From the NCBI GenBank assembly GCA_937902105.1, contig CALGTP010000285.1:1-37918 (forward strand): a stretch of DNA of 37,918 nt, given 5' to 3'. Below, piece by piece: positions 30,464-37,918 of this stretch. Under the pieces are notes generated by a model. It had not been told where the DNA came from. It was given only the letters and a program-made list of their open reading frames with translations, and made no database searches. The stretch is from an uncultured Actinomycetes bacterium (GTDB lineage Bacteria > Actinomycetota > Acidimicrobiia > Acidimicrobiales > Ilumatobacteraceae). Positions within the stretch are counted from its first letter, which is position 1. Every line of letters begins with the position of its first letter. A program made the position numbers and the translations under genes.

Positions 30464-31234
30464 TCAGGGGGCGGTCACAACATATGAATAAGTGTTGTGC
30501 AAGTCGTCGCCTAAAACTTGTGCATCTTCGGCGCGAGTTTCAACAATGAAGTCTTCGTCTAATGTTTTGTAGTCGTAGGTCCAACCATCGGGAATCTGCA
30601 GGCGGTCGTTGAGGGTGTAGAGATCCTCTTCCATGAGTTGTGGATCAATCTGTTGACTCCAACTTTGCATCACATACGTTTTGCCCTCGGCATCGTGCAA
30701 CATAAAGACTGTTGAGCCAGCGTTGAAAGTGAATGCTGCTTTGCGATTAACAGCATGCGGGTTATACGGCAGCACGAGATCCGCTGGTGAGGTGCCGACG
30801 TACACGCTGGCGTAGCGGTTCATTTCCAGAGTGCCGAAGGTCTTCATAAAGACTTCGGTCATATCTGACTTCACAACTGAATCCATGGCCCAATAGCGCG
30901 GTCCATTGGGCGAGGCAAAGACAACGCCTTCGTCTTTGGCGACAGCAGCAGTATCAATGGCTTCCCATTGCGCTTGCGGGCAATCGTTGAGGGGATAAGT
31001 ATTGAAAACTTCAGCGTGAATGCCGTCGCTCTCAAGATTCAACAACAAGATTTCGCAATAGCGTTTCCCGCGCATATTGAGTGATGCCGGATTAATGGTT
31101 GTTGTGACCGCAGGAGTGCTGCTCGACGTCGTACTCACATCTGTCACCATCGTGGGAGATGACGAACTATCAGATGAACAAGAGGAGAGAGCCAAGGCAA
31201 GAGCGCAGGCATAGACAAATTTTTTTGACACCAT
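30464..31234 (-). CDS. lipoprotein of unknown function
   Basis: 256 residues from the ATG at 31234. The signal peptide MVSKKFVYACALALALSSC ends in a lipobox L-S-S-C (Cys19), followed by a Ser/Thr-rich linker. The mature domain has MRGKRYCEILLLNLESDGIH, FNTYPLNDCPQAQWEAIDT, SPNGPRYWAMDSVV, PHAVNRKAAFTFNAGSTVF and DGWTYDYKTLDEDF. R-Y-C-E, N-G-P-R-Y-W-x-M-D and W-x-Y-x-x-x-x-L look conserved, but I cannot name the family. It is presumably anchored on the outer face of the membrane. The frame extends 23 codons upstream without a better start. Confidence 0.77.
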   Translation of the reverse strand: MVSKKFVYACALALALSSCSSDSSSSPTMVTDVSTTSSSTPAVTTTINPASLNMRGKRYCEILLLNLESDGIHAEVFNTYPLNDCPQAQWEAIDTAAVAKDEGVVFASPNGPRYWAMDSVVKSDMTEVFMKTFGTLEMNRYASVYVGTSPADLVLPYNPHAVNRKAAFTFNAGSTVFMLHDAEGKTYVMQSWSQQIDPQLMEEDLYTLNDRLQIPDGWTYDYKTLDEDFIVETRAEDAQVLGDDLHNTYSYVVTAP

Positions 31235-31241
31235 GGCTGAC

Positions 31242-31247
31242 ACTATA
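31242..31247 (-). promoter_or_regulatory. candidate -10 box of the lipoprotein gene
   Basis: TATAGT (5/6 to TATAAT) on the minus strand, 7 nt before the ATG at 31234, with no ribosome-binding site. Suggests a leaderless transcript. Confidence 0.45.
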
Positions 31248-31281
31248 TGCGCTGATGTGGTGGTCGCGCAGTAGGGACGCG

Positions 31282-31313
31282 AAAGGGGCGGGTGCTTTCG
31301 CACCCGCCCCTTT
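31282..31313 (-). terminator. 14-bp hairpin terminator of the binding-protein gene
   Basis: AAAGGGGCGGGTGC, loop GAAA (minus strand), GCACCCGCCCCTTT: a perfect 14-bp stem with a GNRA tetraloop. It lies 30 bp beyond the stop of the substrate-binding-protein gene on the minus strand. T-run only three long. Confidence 0.8.
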
Positions 31314-31342
31314 ACACACCTTGCGGTGGAGTACTAACTAAA

Positions 31343-32518
31343 TCAGGCAACGCCCCAAAGAGCGAGGAACTGTTCGGCGAAGCCTTCTGGTCCCTTCCAG
31401 TTGCTCAATGGACTGCTGTCAATGATCTCTTGTGCGACTGTTGCGTCGTCCAAGATGAAGTTTGGCAATTCTTCGCCAGAGGCACGCTCGGTGAACTCGT
31501 CGCCGACTGCATCAAGAACCATGGCGTGTGCCATGACCCATCCGGAGTAGGCCTTCGGGTTCGAAGTCCAAGCCGTGTGAGTTCCATCTACAATCTCGCT
31601 CAAACCGGTCAAGTCAAAGTCGACTCCAACCTGTTTTGGCAAGGGTACGCCAGCAGCCTCGAGGCCTGCTGTTACAGCAATCGGCAAAGCCGAGAAGGCA
31701 TAGGAAACGTAGTTTGTCTCTGGGTTCTCTTGGAGGAACGAAGCCACCAAGCTTGGAATGTTGACACCAATGTCAGCGATTTGAACCGGCAGTACGTCAA
31801 ACGTACAAGCGGCGCAACCGGCGGCGAAAGTGTCCCTCATGCCCTCTTCTTCTGCGACGAGCACAGGGAAGAGTTGAATGTTGACCATCAACACATTGGC
31901 GGCAGCGCCACTGTCAGCGATGATGTAGTTAGCCATTCTTGCTCCAGCAGCATAAACAGCATCGTTGCCACTGATAGATGTCAAAATGCCGTCCGTTGGC
32001 GCTTCACCGTTGTAGGCGAAAGCGAACTTGATACCAGCGGCTACGGCTGCATCAAACTGCTCGGCGAATGTAGCAACAGGTGAGCCAGAGATCGCGATGT
32101 AGTTTGCGCCCCAGTCAATGGCCTCTTGCACGCCTGCTCCTGGACTTCCACTTTCAACGTTGATCGTCTTCAGTTCCCAGCCGAGAGCATCAGTGATTTT
32201 GCCCCAGTCTTCGCCAACTTCGGCGCAACTTGGGAGTTCGCAGGCGAGCCAAGCAACTTTTTTGCCGGTCGGTACTGCAGTGGATGGTCCAACACTGACG
32301 CCGATTTCTGTCGGTATGGTCATGTAGGTGTCGACGAGTGCCTGTGCGGCAGCAGTTTCAGCGGCAGCATCATCCATTGGTGCATCGGTGCTTGGTGCAT
32401 CGGTGCTTGGTGCTTTTGTGGTTGGTGCATCCGTGCCCGGGTCATCGCTACCGCAAGCAGCAGCGATCAAGCCCAAAGCAAAAATGGCAGCGGCAACTCT
32501 ATGAGTTCCTTTACGCAT
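31343..32518 (-). CDS. sugar-type ABC transporter substrate-binding lipoprotein
   Basis: 391 residues from the ATG at 32518, with AAGGGGAAACA upstream. Signal peptide with lipobox A-A-A-C (Cys22), then an Asp/Ala/Pro/Thr linker with four 5-residue repeats, then a periplasmic-binding-protein fold (family 1/4, RbsB-like): KVAWLACELPSCAEVG, VQEAIDWGANYIAISG, TNYVSYAFSALPIAVTAGLEAAG. It is divergent from the ATPase and permease genes (32693, 34257) and is presumably their partner. Ligand unknown, probably a sugar or other small polar solute. Confidence 0.88.
   Translation of the reverse strand: MRKGTHRVAAAIFALGLIAAACGSDDPGTDAPTTKAPSTDAPSTDAPMDDAAAETAAAQALVDTYMTIPTEIGVSVGPSTAVPTGKKVAWLACELPSCAEVGEDWGKITDALGWELKTINVESGSPGAGVQEAIDWGANYIAISGSPVATFAEQFDAAVAAGIKFAFAYNGEAPTDGILTSISGNDAVYAAGARMANYIIADSGAAANVLMVNIQLFPVLVAEEEGMRDTFAAGCAACTFDVLPVQIADIGVNIPSLVASFLQENPETNYVSYAFSALPIAVTAGLEAAGVPLPKQVGVDFDLTGLSEIVDGTHTAWTSNPKAYSGWVMAHAMVLDAVGDEFTERASGEELPNFILDDATVAQEIIDSSPLSNWKGPEGFAEQFLALWGVA
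32379..32438 (-). repeat. 15-bp coding repeat in the binding-protein linker
   Basis: Four tandem 15-bp units (two identical, 32379-32393 and 32394-32408; two diverged) code (S/T)-T-D/K-A-P linker residues just after the lipid-anchored Cys. The repeat is within the coding sequence and probably variable. Confidence 0.75.
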
Positions 32519-32595
32519 TGTTTCCCCTTTTAATTGGTGATGGTCGACTGGAAGGATTCCAATCTGGGTCGCTCTCACCACTTTTCACGATTAGT

Positions 32596-32625
32596 TTGGT
32601 GATCAGAGCGAATTGATCATATAGT
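32596..32625 (+). promoter_or_regulatory. candidate promoter and TGATCA pair of the ABC importer
   Basis: A possible -35 TTGGTG (32596-32601) and -10 TATAGT (32620-32625) with 18-bp spacing face the ATPase gene. TGATCA occurs twice, at 32600-32605 and 32614-32619, both inside the promoter, suggesting a repressor site. Confidence 0.38.
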
Positions 32626-32649
32626 AAATTAAGTAGGGTTTGCGAATTA

Positions 32650-32662
32650 GCGAAAGTTTCGC
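32650..32662. promoter_or_regulatory. palindromic operator-like site upstream of the ABC ATPase gene
   Basis: GCGAAA-G-TTTCGC, a perfect 6+6 palindrome around one base, 30 bp before the ATG at 32693. LacI-family operators in sugar-transport operons are palindromes of this size, but the regulator is not in the window. Confidence 0.35.
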
Positions 32663-32692
32663 ATGCACAATTCGGGGGGAAAGCAAAGAAAA

Positions 32693-34210
32693 ATGGCAAA
32701 AATTCTTCATATTTGGTCGCTCTCGAAGTCCTTTCCAGGTCAGGTCGCCCTACAAGATGCGACTTTTGACGTGGAAGAGGGTGAAGTTCATGCCCTGGTG
32801 GGTCAGAACGGATCCGGTAAGTCGACCCTGATCAAAGTACTTGCAGGTTTTCACCAGCCAGATCCCGGTCATAACGTCACGATGCGCGATGAGGTCTTCA
32901 ATATCGGGGATGCCGCGGCAGCCCATCGTGCAGGTATCCGTTTCGTGCATCAAGATCTGGGTCTCGTAGAGGCCGTGAGCGCGGTTGAGAACCTGGCTCT
33001 TGGTTTTGGCTATCGAACTGGTTTTGGCCGACGCATCAACTGGAAGAAAGAAACACTGAAGACCAAACAAGCTCTGCTCGATCTTGGCTTTGATATTGAT
33101 GTTCGCGTTCCGGTTGCCGCGCTCGGCGGCGCCGCACGAACAGGTGTGGCGATTGCTCGGGCGTTACAAGAATCCGAGCAGAATATTTCGATTTTGGTCC
33201 TTGATGAACCGACGGCTTCCTTGCCAGGGGCAGATGTGGACAGACTTTTCAATGCCATTCGTCGTCTGAAAGCTCGTGGCATCGCAATCATCTTTGTCTC
33301 GCATCACCTTGAGGAAGTTTTTGAAATCGCTGATCGAGTCACCGTTTTACGTGACGCCAAGGTCGTTGCCACGGTTGAAGCTCGTGAGTTGGACATGTCT
33401 TCTTTGATTGAGTTGATCGTCGGTCGCAAAGTGACTGCGGCGACAGTTAATCGATCCATTGATCAAAGCCTTGAACCGCGCTTACGGGTTACAGATTTAT
33501 GGGGTCTAGGGATGAACGATGTCAGTCTTGAAGTTCGCCCGGGAGAGGTTTTAGGAGTAGCGGGCCTCACTGGTTCGGGGCGAGACACATTGATTCCGAT
33601 GTTGTCGGGAGCGATGGAGCGTCTCGGAGATGTCTCGATCGATGGAGCAACAATTCGTGCAGGTAAGCCGAGTGCGGCTATCGCCGCGGGACTTGCTTTC
33701 GTACCGGCTGATCGCTTACGCAATGGCATCATCTCGATGATGAGCGTGCGTTCAAATACAACGATCGCCAATGTGGCTCGTAATAAGACGGGGTTGCGAC
33801 TTAACCACAAAAAAGAACGTGCTGAAACTCAGGATTGGATTTCGCAGCTTTCGGTCGTGACGACCAGTAGTGAGGCGCCAATTTCAACCTTGTCGGGGGG
33901 CAACCAACAAAAAGTGATGATGGCACGGAGTTTTCGCTTAGATCCAAAAGTGTTGTTGCTTGATGAACCCACGCAAGGCGTCGATATCGGAGCCAAAGAA
34001 GAGATTCATGCTTTCGTTGATGCAGCAGCGGCGACCGGTTCGGCTGTGCTGATCGCCTCGACGGACTCTGCTGAGTTAGCCCGTCTCTGTGACCGCGTCA
34101 TTGTGATGCACCGTGGTCAGATCGTGGACACGATTGTGCGCGGTGGAGGAGCAATGGCTCAAACTATTGACAAGGTTTTGCTGGCGGGCTCAAGCCTGGC
34201 AAGCAATTAA
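32693..34210 (+). CDS. sugar-type ABC transporter ATP-binding protein (RbsA/MglA-like, two NBDs)
   Basis: 505 residues from the ATG at 32693, with GGGGGGAAAG upstream (an ATG at 32663 adds 10 residues over the palindrome). First NBD: Walker A GQNGSGKST (37-45), Walker B ILVLDEPTASL (167-177), but its signature segment reads VAALGGAARTGVAIARAL instead of L-S-x-G-x-x-Q. Second NBD: degenerate P-loop GLTGSGRDTL, canonical signature LSGGNQQKVMMARS and LLLDEPTQGVDIGAKEE. This split of active motifs is usual for the RbsA family. It energises uptake with the permease at 34257. Confidence 0.93.
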   Translation: MAKILHIWSLSKSFPGQVALQDATFDVEEGEVHALVGQNGSGKSTLIKVLAGFHQPDPGHNVTMRDEVFNIGDAAAAHRAGIRFVHQDLGLVEAVSAVENLALGFGYRTGFGRRINWKKETLKTKQALLDLGFDIDVRVPVAALGGAARTGVAIARALQESEQNISILVLDEPTASLPGADVDRLFNAIRRLKARGIAIIFVSHHLEEVFEIADRVTVLRDAKVVATVEARELDMSSLIELIVGRKVTAATVNRSIDQSLEPRLRVTDLWGLGMNDVSLEVRPGEVLGVAGLTGSGRDTLIPMLSGAMERLGDVSIDGATIRAGKPSAAIAAGLAFVPADRLRNGIISMMSVRSNTTIANVARNKTGLRLNHKKERAETQDWISQLSVVTTSSEAPISTLSGGNQQKVMMARSFRLDPKVLLLDEPTQGVDIGAKEEIHAFVDAAAATGSAVLIASTDSAELARLCDRVIVMHRGQIVDTIVRGGGAMAQTIDKVLLAGSSLASN

Positions 34211-34256
34211 TGATTGAAATTCGTCTCAAACAAAATGTGAAGTGAAAGGAAGACAT

Positions 34257-35285
34257 ATGTCGACTAGTGAATCAGGGGTCTTAGCCACCCCGCAAAGATC
34301 TTTATTGAACCGTCTCGGGTTGGATCGCTTTAGCGCTCTTTATCTTTGGGGAGCGTTCATGATCATTTTTGGATTATGGAAACCTGACACCTTTTTAAGC
34401 ATGACGAGCGCCAAGTTGGTCTTGGGTGAAAATGTCAGCACTGGTATTTTGGCCTTGGCCTTCCTGGTTCCGTTCTGTGCAGCAACATTTGACTTGTCAA
34501 TCGGTGCTGTGATGTCAATGTCGGTTGTGACGATGTGTTTCTTGTCCGATGAGAAATCGCGCTCATTTAATATGCCAGTGGGTGTGGCAGCGGTTGTCAC
34601 CCTTGTGGTGTGTACCTTGATTGGTGTTGTTTCTGGGTTTATTGTGGTCAAACTGAAGGTCAACTCATTTATTGCCACGCTGGGCTTGGGACAAGTGATC
34701 AGTGCAGTTGTGTTGAAGATTTCCTTCAATCGCCAGATCACTGGTACATTCTCTGACACCTTTGAGAAATTCGGTCGCAATCAATATTTCGGGATCCCCG
34801 TGGTCTTTTTCTACCTCGCCGTGGCAGGGATCATCATCTGGTATGTCCTGGAACACACCCCAGTCGGACGTTTCATTTATGCCACTGGTGGCAACCCAGA
34901 GGCGGCGCGTTTGGCTGGGGTAAAGACGGACCGCATGGTCTGGGGTTCGCTGATCGCCTCGTCTTTCTTGGCAGGTGTTGCGGGCATTGTCTTTAGTGCG
35001 AAGGTCGGCTTGTTCACCGCAGCGACCGGCCCCAACTATTTGTTCCCAGCAATCGCCGCAGTGTTCTTTGGTGCGTCACAACTGAAGGGTCGCCCAAATG
35101 TGGCCGGAACATTCATTGCTCTGTATGCCTTGGCCTTCGGTATCAAGGGTCTGCAACTTGTTGTTGGAACTGACTCGTATTGGGTGAACCCGATGTTCCA
35201 AGGTACGACGCTGATCATTGCAGTTTCCTTGGCCAGCCAAAAGGGCATTGCCAAGATTCGCAAGCGCAAGGTTCAGACGACTTGA
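34257..35285 (+). CDS. sugar-type ABC transporter permease (RbsC-like)
   Basis: 342 residues from the ATG at 34257 with AAAGGA upstream. Eight to ten hydrophobic helices. The family signature is clear: CAATFDLSIGAVMSMSVV, NSFIATLGLGQVISAVVL and TPVGRFIYATGGNPEAARLAGVKTDR, with the G-x-N-x-E-A-A-R-L-A-G coupling loop that contacts the ATPase, and VFFGASQLKGRPNVAGTF. It starts 46 bp after the ATPase gene in one operon. Substrate unknown. Confidence 0.93.
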   Translation: MSTSESGVLATPQRSLLNRLGLDRFSALYLWGAFMIIFGLWKPDTFLSMTSAKLVLGENVSTGILALAFLVPFCAATFDLSIGAVMSMSVVTMCFLSDEKSRSFNMPVGVAAVVTLVVCTLIGVVSGFIVVKLKVNSFIATLGLGQVISAVVLKISFNRQITGTFSDTFEKFGRNQYFGIPVVFFYLAVAGIIIWYVLEHTPVGRFIYATGGNPEAARLAGVKTDRMVWGSLIASSFLAGVAGIVFSAKVGLFTAATGPNYLFPAIAAVFFGASQLKGRPNVAGTFIALYALAFGIKGLQLVVGTDSYWVNPMFQGTTLIIAVSLASQKGIAKIRKRKVQTT

Positions 35286-35314
35286 TATAGCGCTCTCTAT
35301 GTCATGCTTATTGG

Positions 35315-36190
35315 GTGACATCAGATTGGACGGAACTCACTCGGCGAAGTGCATTCGCATCGCACCGTCTTATTGGCTGGATCTATTGGGATCCTCGAGC
35401 GATTGAGTTATATACGAGGCTGGGGATACCCAATGGTGTCGGGTATTACGTGACGAGTCGCGGAGCCCCCTTGTTGCCCGCTGGGCATCAGGCTGTATCC
35501 GCTGCCTTTTATTCGATTAGGGCTGATTTCATTGAGTTCGCGTTGACTTTGGCGAATCAGCACACATCGTGGCAAGAGATTTTCGCGGCTCGTAATCAAG
35601 CAGTAGGCGAGGGCTTGCGTCAGTATGTGCCCGAAATTTGCGAAGGTCTCGCTGCCCTTGAGACAGATCTGTGGCGAGTCGCCGAGGCCCTCCCTGAATC
35701 GGGGAGAGTGTGCTTCGCTGCGCATCGTCAAGCCCCACGAGATGAGGATCCTTTGGTTTCGGCGTGGTTGGCCGTGAACTGCATCAGAGAATGGCGCGGC
35801 GACACTCACTTCGCCGTTCTGACTTCGGAGGATATTTCACGCGTCCAGGCTGGAATCTTGCATGATGCCCATCTCAACTACGGCGGGTGGATCGCTCAGA
35901 GTCGCGGAGCCGATGCCGATGCGATCACGCATGCTTTTGCCGATCTTGAAAAAAGAGGTCTGGCTGACAATGGAGTTGTTTCCACGGCGGGACTAGCGGT
36001 ACGTGAACTGATCGAAGAACGCACCAATGAAATCTGCCAGCGGGCATGGGAACTGTTTGGTTTGGAAAACACAGAACGGTTCTTGCATCTCATTGAACCC
36101 ATTGGTGAAAGGTTGCTGGGACGCATTGACGCAACTGCTGGTCCGAACTGGATGCCCGCAGCACGTGAGCGCCGCCCCGACACCGCCTAG
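35315..36190 (+). CDS. SCO6745 family protein
   Basis: A 291-residue soluble helical protein with a GTG start. N-terminal AFASHRLIGWIYWDPRAIELYTRLG is followed by VGYYVTSRGAPLLPAGHQAVSAAFYSI, LVSAWLAVNCIREWRGDTHFAVL and GWIAQSRGADADAITHAFADLEKRGL. The YY-V-x-S-R-x-A-P-L and IREWRGD-x-H segments fit the SCO6745 family of Actinobacteria, whose function is unknown and which may include a helix-turn-helix-like C-terminal part. It lies 29 bp after the permease gene and 19 bp before a DUF2855 gene. Confidence 0.78.
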   Translation: MTSDWTELTRRSAFASHRLIGWIYWDPRAIELYTRLGIPNGVGYYVTSRGAPLLPAGHQAVSAAFYSIRADFIEFALTLANQHTSWQEIFAARNQAVGEGLRQYVPEICEGLAALETDLWRVAEALPESGRVCFAAHRQAPRDEDPLVSAWLAVNCIREWRGDTHFAVLTSEDISRVQAGILHDAHLNYGGWIAQSRGADADAITHAFADLEKRGLADNGVVSTAGLAVRELIEERTNEICQRAWELFGLENTERFLHLIEPIGERLLGRIDATAGPNWMPAARERRPDTA

Positions 36191-36209
36191 TGTGTGGAAT
36201 ACTACTGCG

Positions 36210-37325
36210 ATGTCTGTTACCACTATTGAAGTTGATCGTCGGCACATCAGTAAATCGCGCATCCACTCTGAGCCTGAAGTTGCACTTCAAGATGGCGAGG
36301 TTCGACTGCGCGTCGAGGCCTTTGCGCTGACAAGCAACAACATCACCTACGGCGTATTCGGCGACGCAATGGGATATTGGAATTTTTTTCCGGGAGCACC
36401 AGATGCCGAGACTCCTTGGGGGCGGATTCCTGTGTGGGGCTTTGCCGAGGTCATTGAAACTCGTGTGCCAGACCTGCCACTCGGGCGGCGAATCTACGGC
36501 TTTCTCCCGATGAGTAATCAATTCATTGTCAAGGCAGGCCGTCTTGACGAGCGGAGTTTTGTGGATATGTCGGAGCATCGTGCACCTATGGCAGCGGCTT
36601 ACAACCGCTACGTATTCACTGATGAAGATCCGATTTATCACCCCGACCGTGAGGCTCAGCAGATGGTGCTGTGGCCATTATTTATGACTTCGTTCATGGT
36701 GGATGATGTCCTGGGGCAAAATGTGCTGGAAAGCGATCCCAATAGCGTTGCATCGGTGGTGATTTCCAGCGCTTCAAGCAAGACCGCTATCGGATCGGCG
36801 CATCTTTTGGCACGCCGTCCCGGAGTCAGCGTTGTTGGGTTGACATCATCAAAAAATGCTGATTTTGTTCGGTCCTTGGACTGTTTTCACAGAGTGGTGA
36901 CGTACGACATGATGAGCGATTTACCTTCTGGGACTGCGGCTGATATCTGCGCCTATGTCGACGTCGCCGGAGATAGTGCTGTGACCTGGGGAGTGCATGA
37001 GCATTATGGAGATGATTTGGCGTACAGCCTGGCGGTCGGCGGAACACATTGGGATGCTCGAGCCCGAGTCCCTGGGAGGTCGCTGGCTGGCCCCAAACCT
37101 CAGCCCTTTTTCGCCCCGACCCAAATCGCCCTACGAAATAAAGAGTGGGGTCGCGCAGGACTTGATCAGCGGGTAAGTGAAGCGTGGAACCGTTTCTCGG
37201 AAGGGACTGCACCGTGGTTACAGGTTGCTCCGACTTCTGGACCGTCTGGCGTTGAAGCCTTATTCCAAGAATTGCTGGCTGGACGAGTTGATCCGAGCGT
37301 TGGTCATATCTGCTCGATGCACTGA
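36210..37325 (+). CDS. DUF2855 family protein
   Basis: 371 residues from the ATG at 36210; the frame stays open upstream over the SCO6745 gene but with no family similarity. Recognisable DUF2855 segments: ALTSNNITYGVFGDAMGYWNFFPG, GRIPVWGFAEVI, GRRIYGFLPMSNQFIVKAGR, AAYNRYVFTDED and VVISSASSKTAIGSAHLLAR. The ALTSNNITY and SSASSKTA blocks are reminiscent of zinc-free medium-chain reductases (MDR fold), so an oxidoreductase is possible. Substrate unknown. Confidence 0.87.
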   Translation: MSVTTIEVDRRHISKSRIHSEPEVALQDGEVRLRVEAFALTSNNITYGVFGDAMGYWNFFPGAPDAETPWGRIPVWGFAEVIETRVPDLPLGRRIYGFLPMSNQFIVKAGRLDERSFVDMSEHRAPMAAAYNRYVFTDEDPIYHPDREAQQMVLWPLFMTSFMVDDVLGQNVLESDPNSVASVVISSASSKTAIGSAHLLARRPGVSVVGLTSSKNADFVRSLDCFHRVVTYDMMSDLPSGTAADICAYVDVAGDSAVTWGVHEHYGDDLAYSLAVGGTHWDARARVPGRSLAGPKPQPFFAPTQIALRNKEWGRAGLDQRVSEAWNRFSEGTAPWLQVAPTSGPSGVEALFQELLAGRVDPSVGHICSMH

Positions 37326-37330
37326 CATGG

Positions 37331-37384
37331 GACGCGAAACAGGGGCCGGTTTCCGGTTTCCCGTGAGCCGACCCCTGCGTCTAA
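37331..37384 (+). terminator. imperfect long hairpin after the DUF2855 gene
   Basis: GACG and CAGGGGCCGG (37331-37349) pair with CCGACCCCTG and CGTC (37368-37381), with one C-A mismatch and a small internal loop. It stands between two convergent genes and may stop transcription from both sides. No T-run. Confidence 0.5.
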
Positions 37385-37408
37385 GTAGTTAAAACTGTGG
37401 GTGAGGGC

Positions 37409-37717
37409 TTACGCCCGCATGCCCTTTGAAATTGCACCAAACACTGCGTCCTTGAGCGGAATCATGCCGCAAATGACGGCTCCGTTAACGACGATGTTCT
37501 TCCAGTCGTCAGCCCATGAGGCACCCCAGGTGCTCAATGGATACGCCTCAAGCAACCACACGATGAGGATCGAAATACCCAGTGTGAGGTTCGCTCCGAT
37601 GATCGGGAGCTTCTTGATGGTGTCGCCGAGACCGGCGGTATTCAGGACGGAATGAAGTACTGTCATCACTGCTTCAAGCAGGACTGCCATAGCAATCAGA
37701 ATTGCAACTGTATACAT
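37409..37717 (-). CDS. small three-TM membrane protein
   Basis: 102 residues from the ATG at 37717, with AAGGAG at 7 nt. Helices at about 3-22 (VAILIAMAVLLEAVMTVL), 35-54 (LPIIGANLTLGISILIVWLL) and 75-92 (NIVVNGAVICGMIPLKDAVF), ending AISKGMRA. Size and topology would fit a holin or other small phage-derived membrane protein, but I recognise no family, so this is only a suggestion. The gene is followed by the hairpin at 37331-37384. Confidence 0.76.
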   Translation of the reverse strand: MYTVAILIAMAVLLEAVMTVLHSVLNTAGLGDTIKKLPIIGANLTLGISILIVWLLEAYPLSTWGASWADDWKNIVVNGAVICGMIPLKDAVFGAISKGMRA

Positions 37718-37820
37718 ATTTTCTCCTTCAGTAGTGCCGTCTTGCGGCGGCAAACGACAACTTATGAGACGTTTGGCACAGGGTGGTGGATGCCTGAAAA
37801 AAACCTTGTGAACAGGTGAA

Positions 37821-37918
37821 ATGCAGCCTTTTGAACCGACTGCATTCCACCAATGGGTTCAACTGGCTTTAATGCTCTTCGCTGTACTCGCTGCTCCGCG
37901 ACCAGCAGAGTTCACGGC
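37821..37918 (+). CDS. 5' end of an unidentified gene, cut by the window end
   Basis: An ATG at 37821 with AGGTGA just upstream opens a frame that runs to the last base, about 32 residues. It begins MQPFEPTAFHQWVQLALMLF and continues AVLAAPRPAEF, with a hydrophobic stretch near residues 12-25. Possibly a membrane or regulatory protein, divergent from the small membrane protein at 37409. Too short to name. Confidence 0.4.
   Translation, partial: MQPFEPTAFHQWVQLALMLFAVLAAPRPAEFT

Noticed and set aside
31292-32083. Plus-strand frame of 263 codons opposite the binding-protein gene
   Set aside because: Opposite a well-supported lipoprotein gene with signal peptide and binding-protein fold.

Overview
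The window reads as a chromosomal segment of an actinobacterium of moderate GC, most likely an aquatic member of the Acidimicrobiia (Ilumatobacter-like). That placement is inference. It rests on the trmD-rplS-DUF2469-yraN order, an LLM-class (F420-type) oxidoreductase, SCO6745-family and DUF2855 proteins, an actinobacterial-type SOS box (CGAAC-N4-GTTCG) before recA, C4 zinc-ribbon and nadD-LytR-rsfS neighbourhoods, many GTG/TTG starts and apparently many leaderless promoters. No integrase, transposase or CRISPR array was seen.

Layout. 1-1416: the 3' end of trmD, then rplS, a DUF2469 gene and yraN. 1413-1790: a small minus-strand operon of a 39-residue membrane protein and a zinc-finger-like protein. 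1804-6276: a crotonase, a two-TM protein, rpe (minus), and an rRNA uracil-methyltransferase gene overlapping psuG. 6305-6535: tRNA-Lys and tRNA-His (minus). 6662-8481: a HemL-like aminotransferase and a DUF983 protein. 8533-9970: SOS-boxed recA, tRNA-Asn and tRNA-Met. 10089-11099: a capsular-polysaccharide/sulfotransferase-like gene whose 5' part is an expanded 33-bp repeat coding an Arg/Trp-rich 11-residue repeat. 11269-12461: mgsA overlapping kynA. 12477-13898: four small minus-strand genes, one a 25-codon DUF4236-like mini-ORF. 13959-15825: an inositol-monophosphatase-like gene, a group 1/2 sigma-70 gene (minus) and tRNA-Val.

15826-17798 (minus): a Gfo/Idh/MocA and an LLM oxidoreductase. 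17866-21991: a class A penicillin-binding protein, a C4 zinc-ribbon protein, a membrane protein and a histidine phosphatase. 22083-27541: a thiolase, then (minus) an MFS transporter, a serine hydrolase, a class II DAHP synthase and a second sigma-70 gene with a diverged -35-recognition helix. 27951-30394: nadD, a degenerate LCP/LytR protein, rsfS and tRNA-Ala. 30464-35285: an unknown lipoprotein and a sugar-type ABC importer, with the binding-protein gene divergent from the ATPase-permease pair. 35315-37325: SCO6745-family and DUF2855 genes. 37409-37918: a small three-TM membrane protein and a gene cut by the window end.

Most of the window is housekeeping. The most unusual element is the Arg/Trp hendecad repeat at 10116-10346. 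Secondary points are the recurrent TANNNT box 6-9 nt before start codons, two conserved-looking genes under 40 codons, the atypical sigma factor and the regulatory region of the ABC importer.
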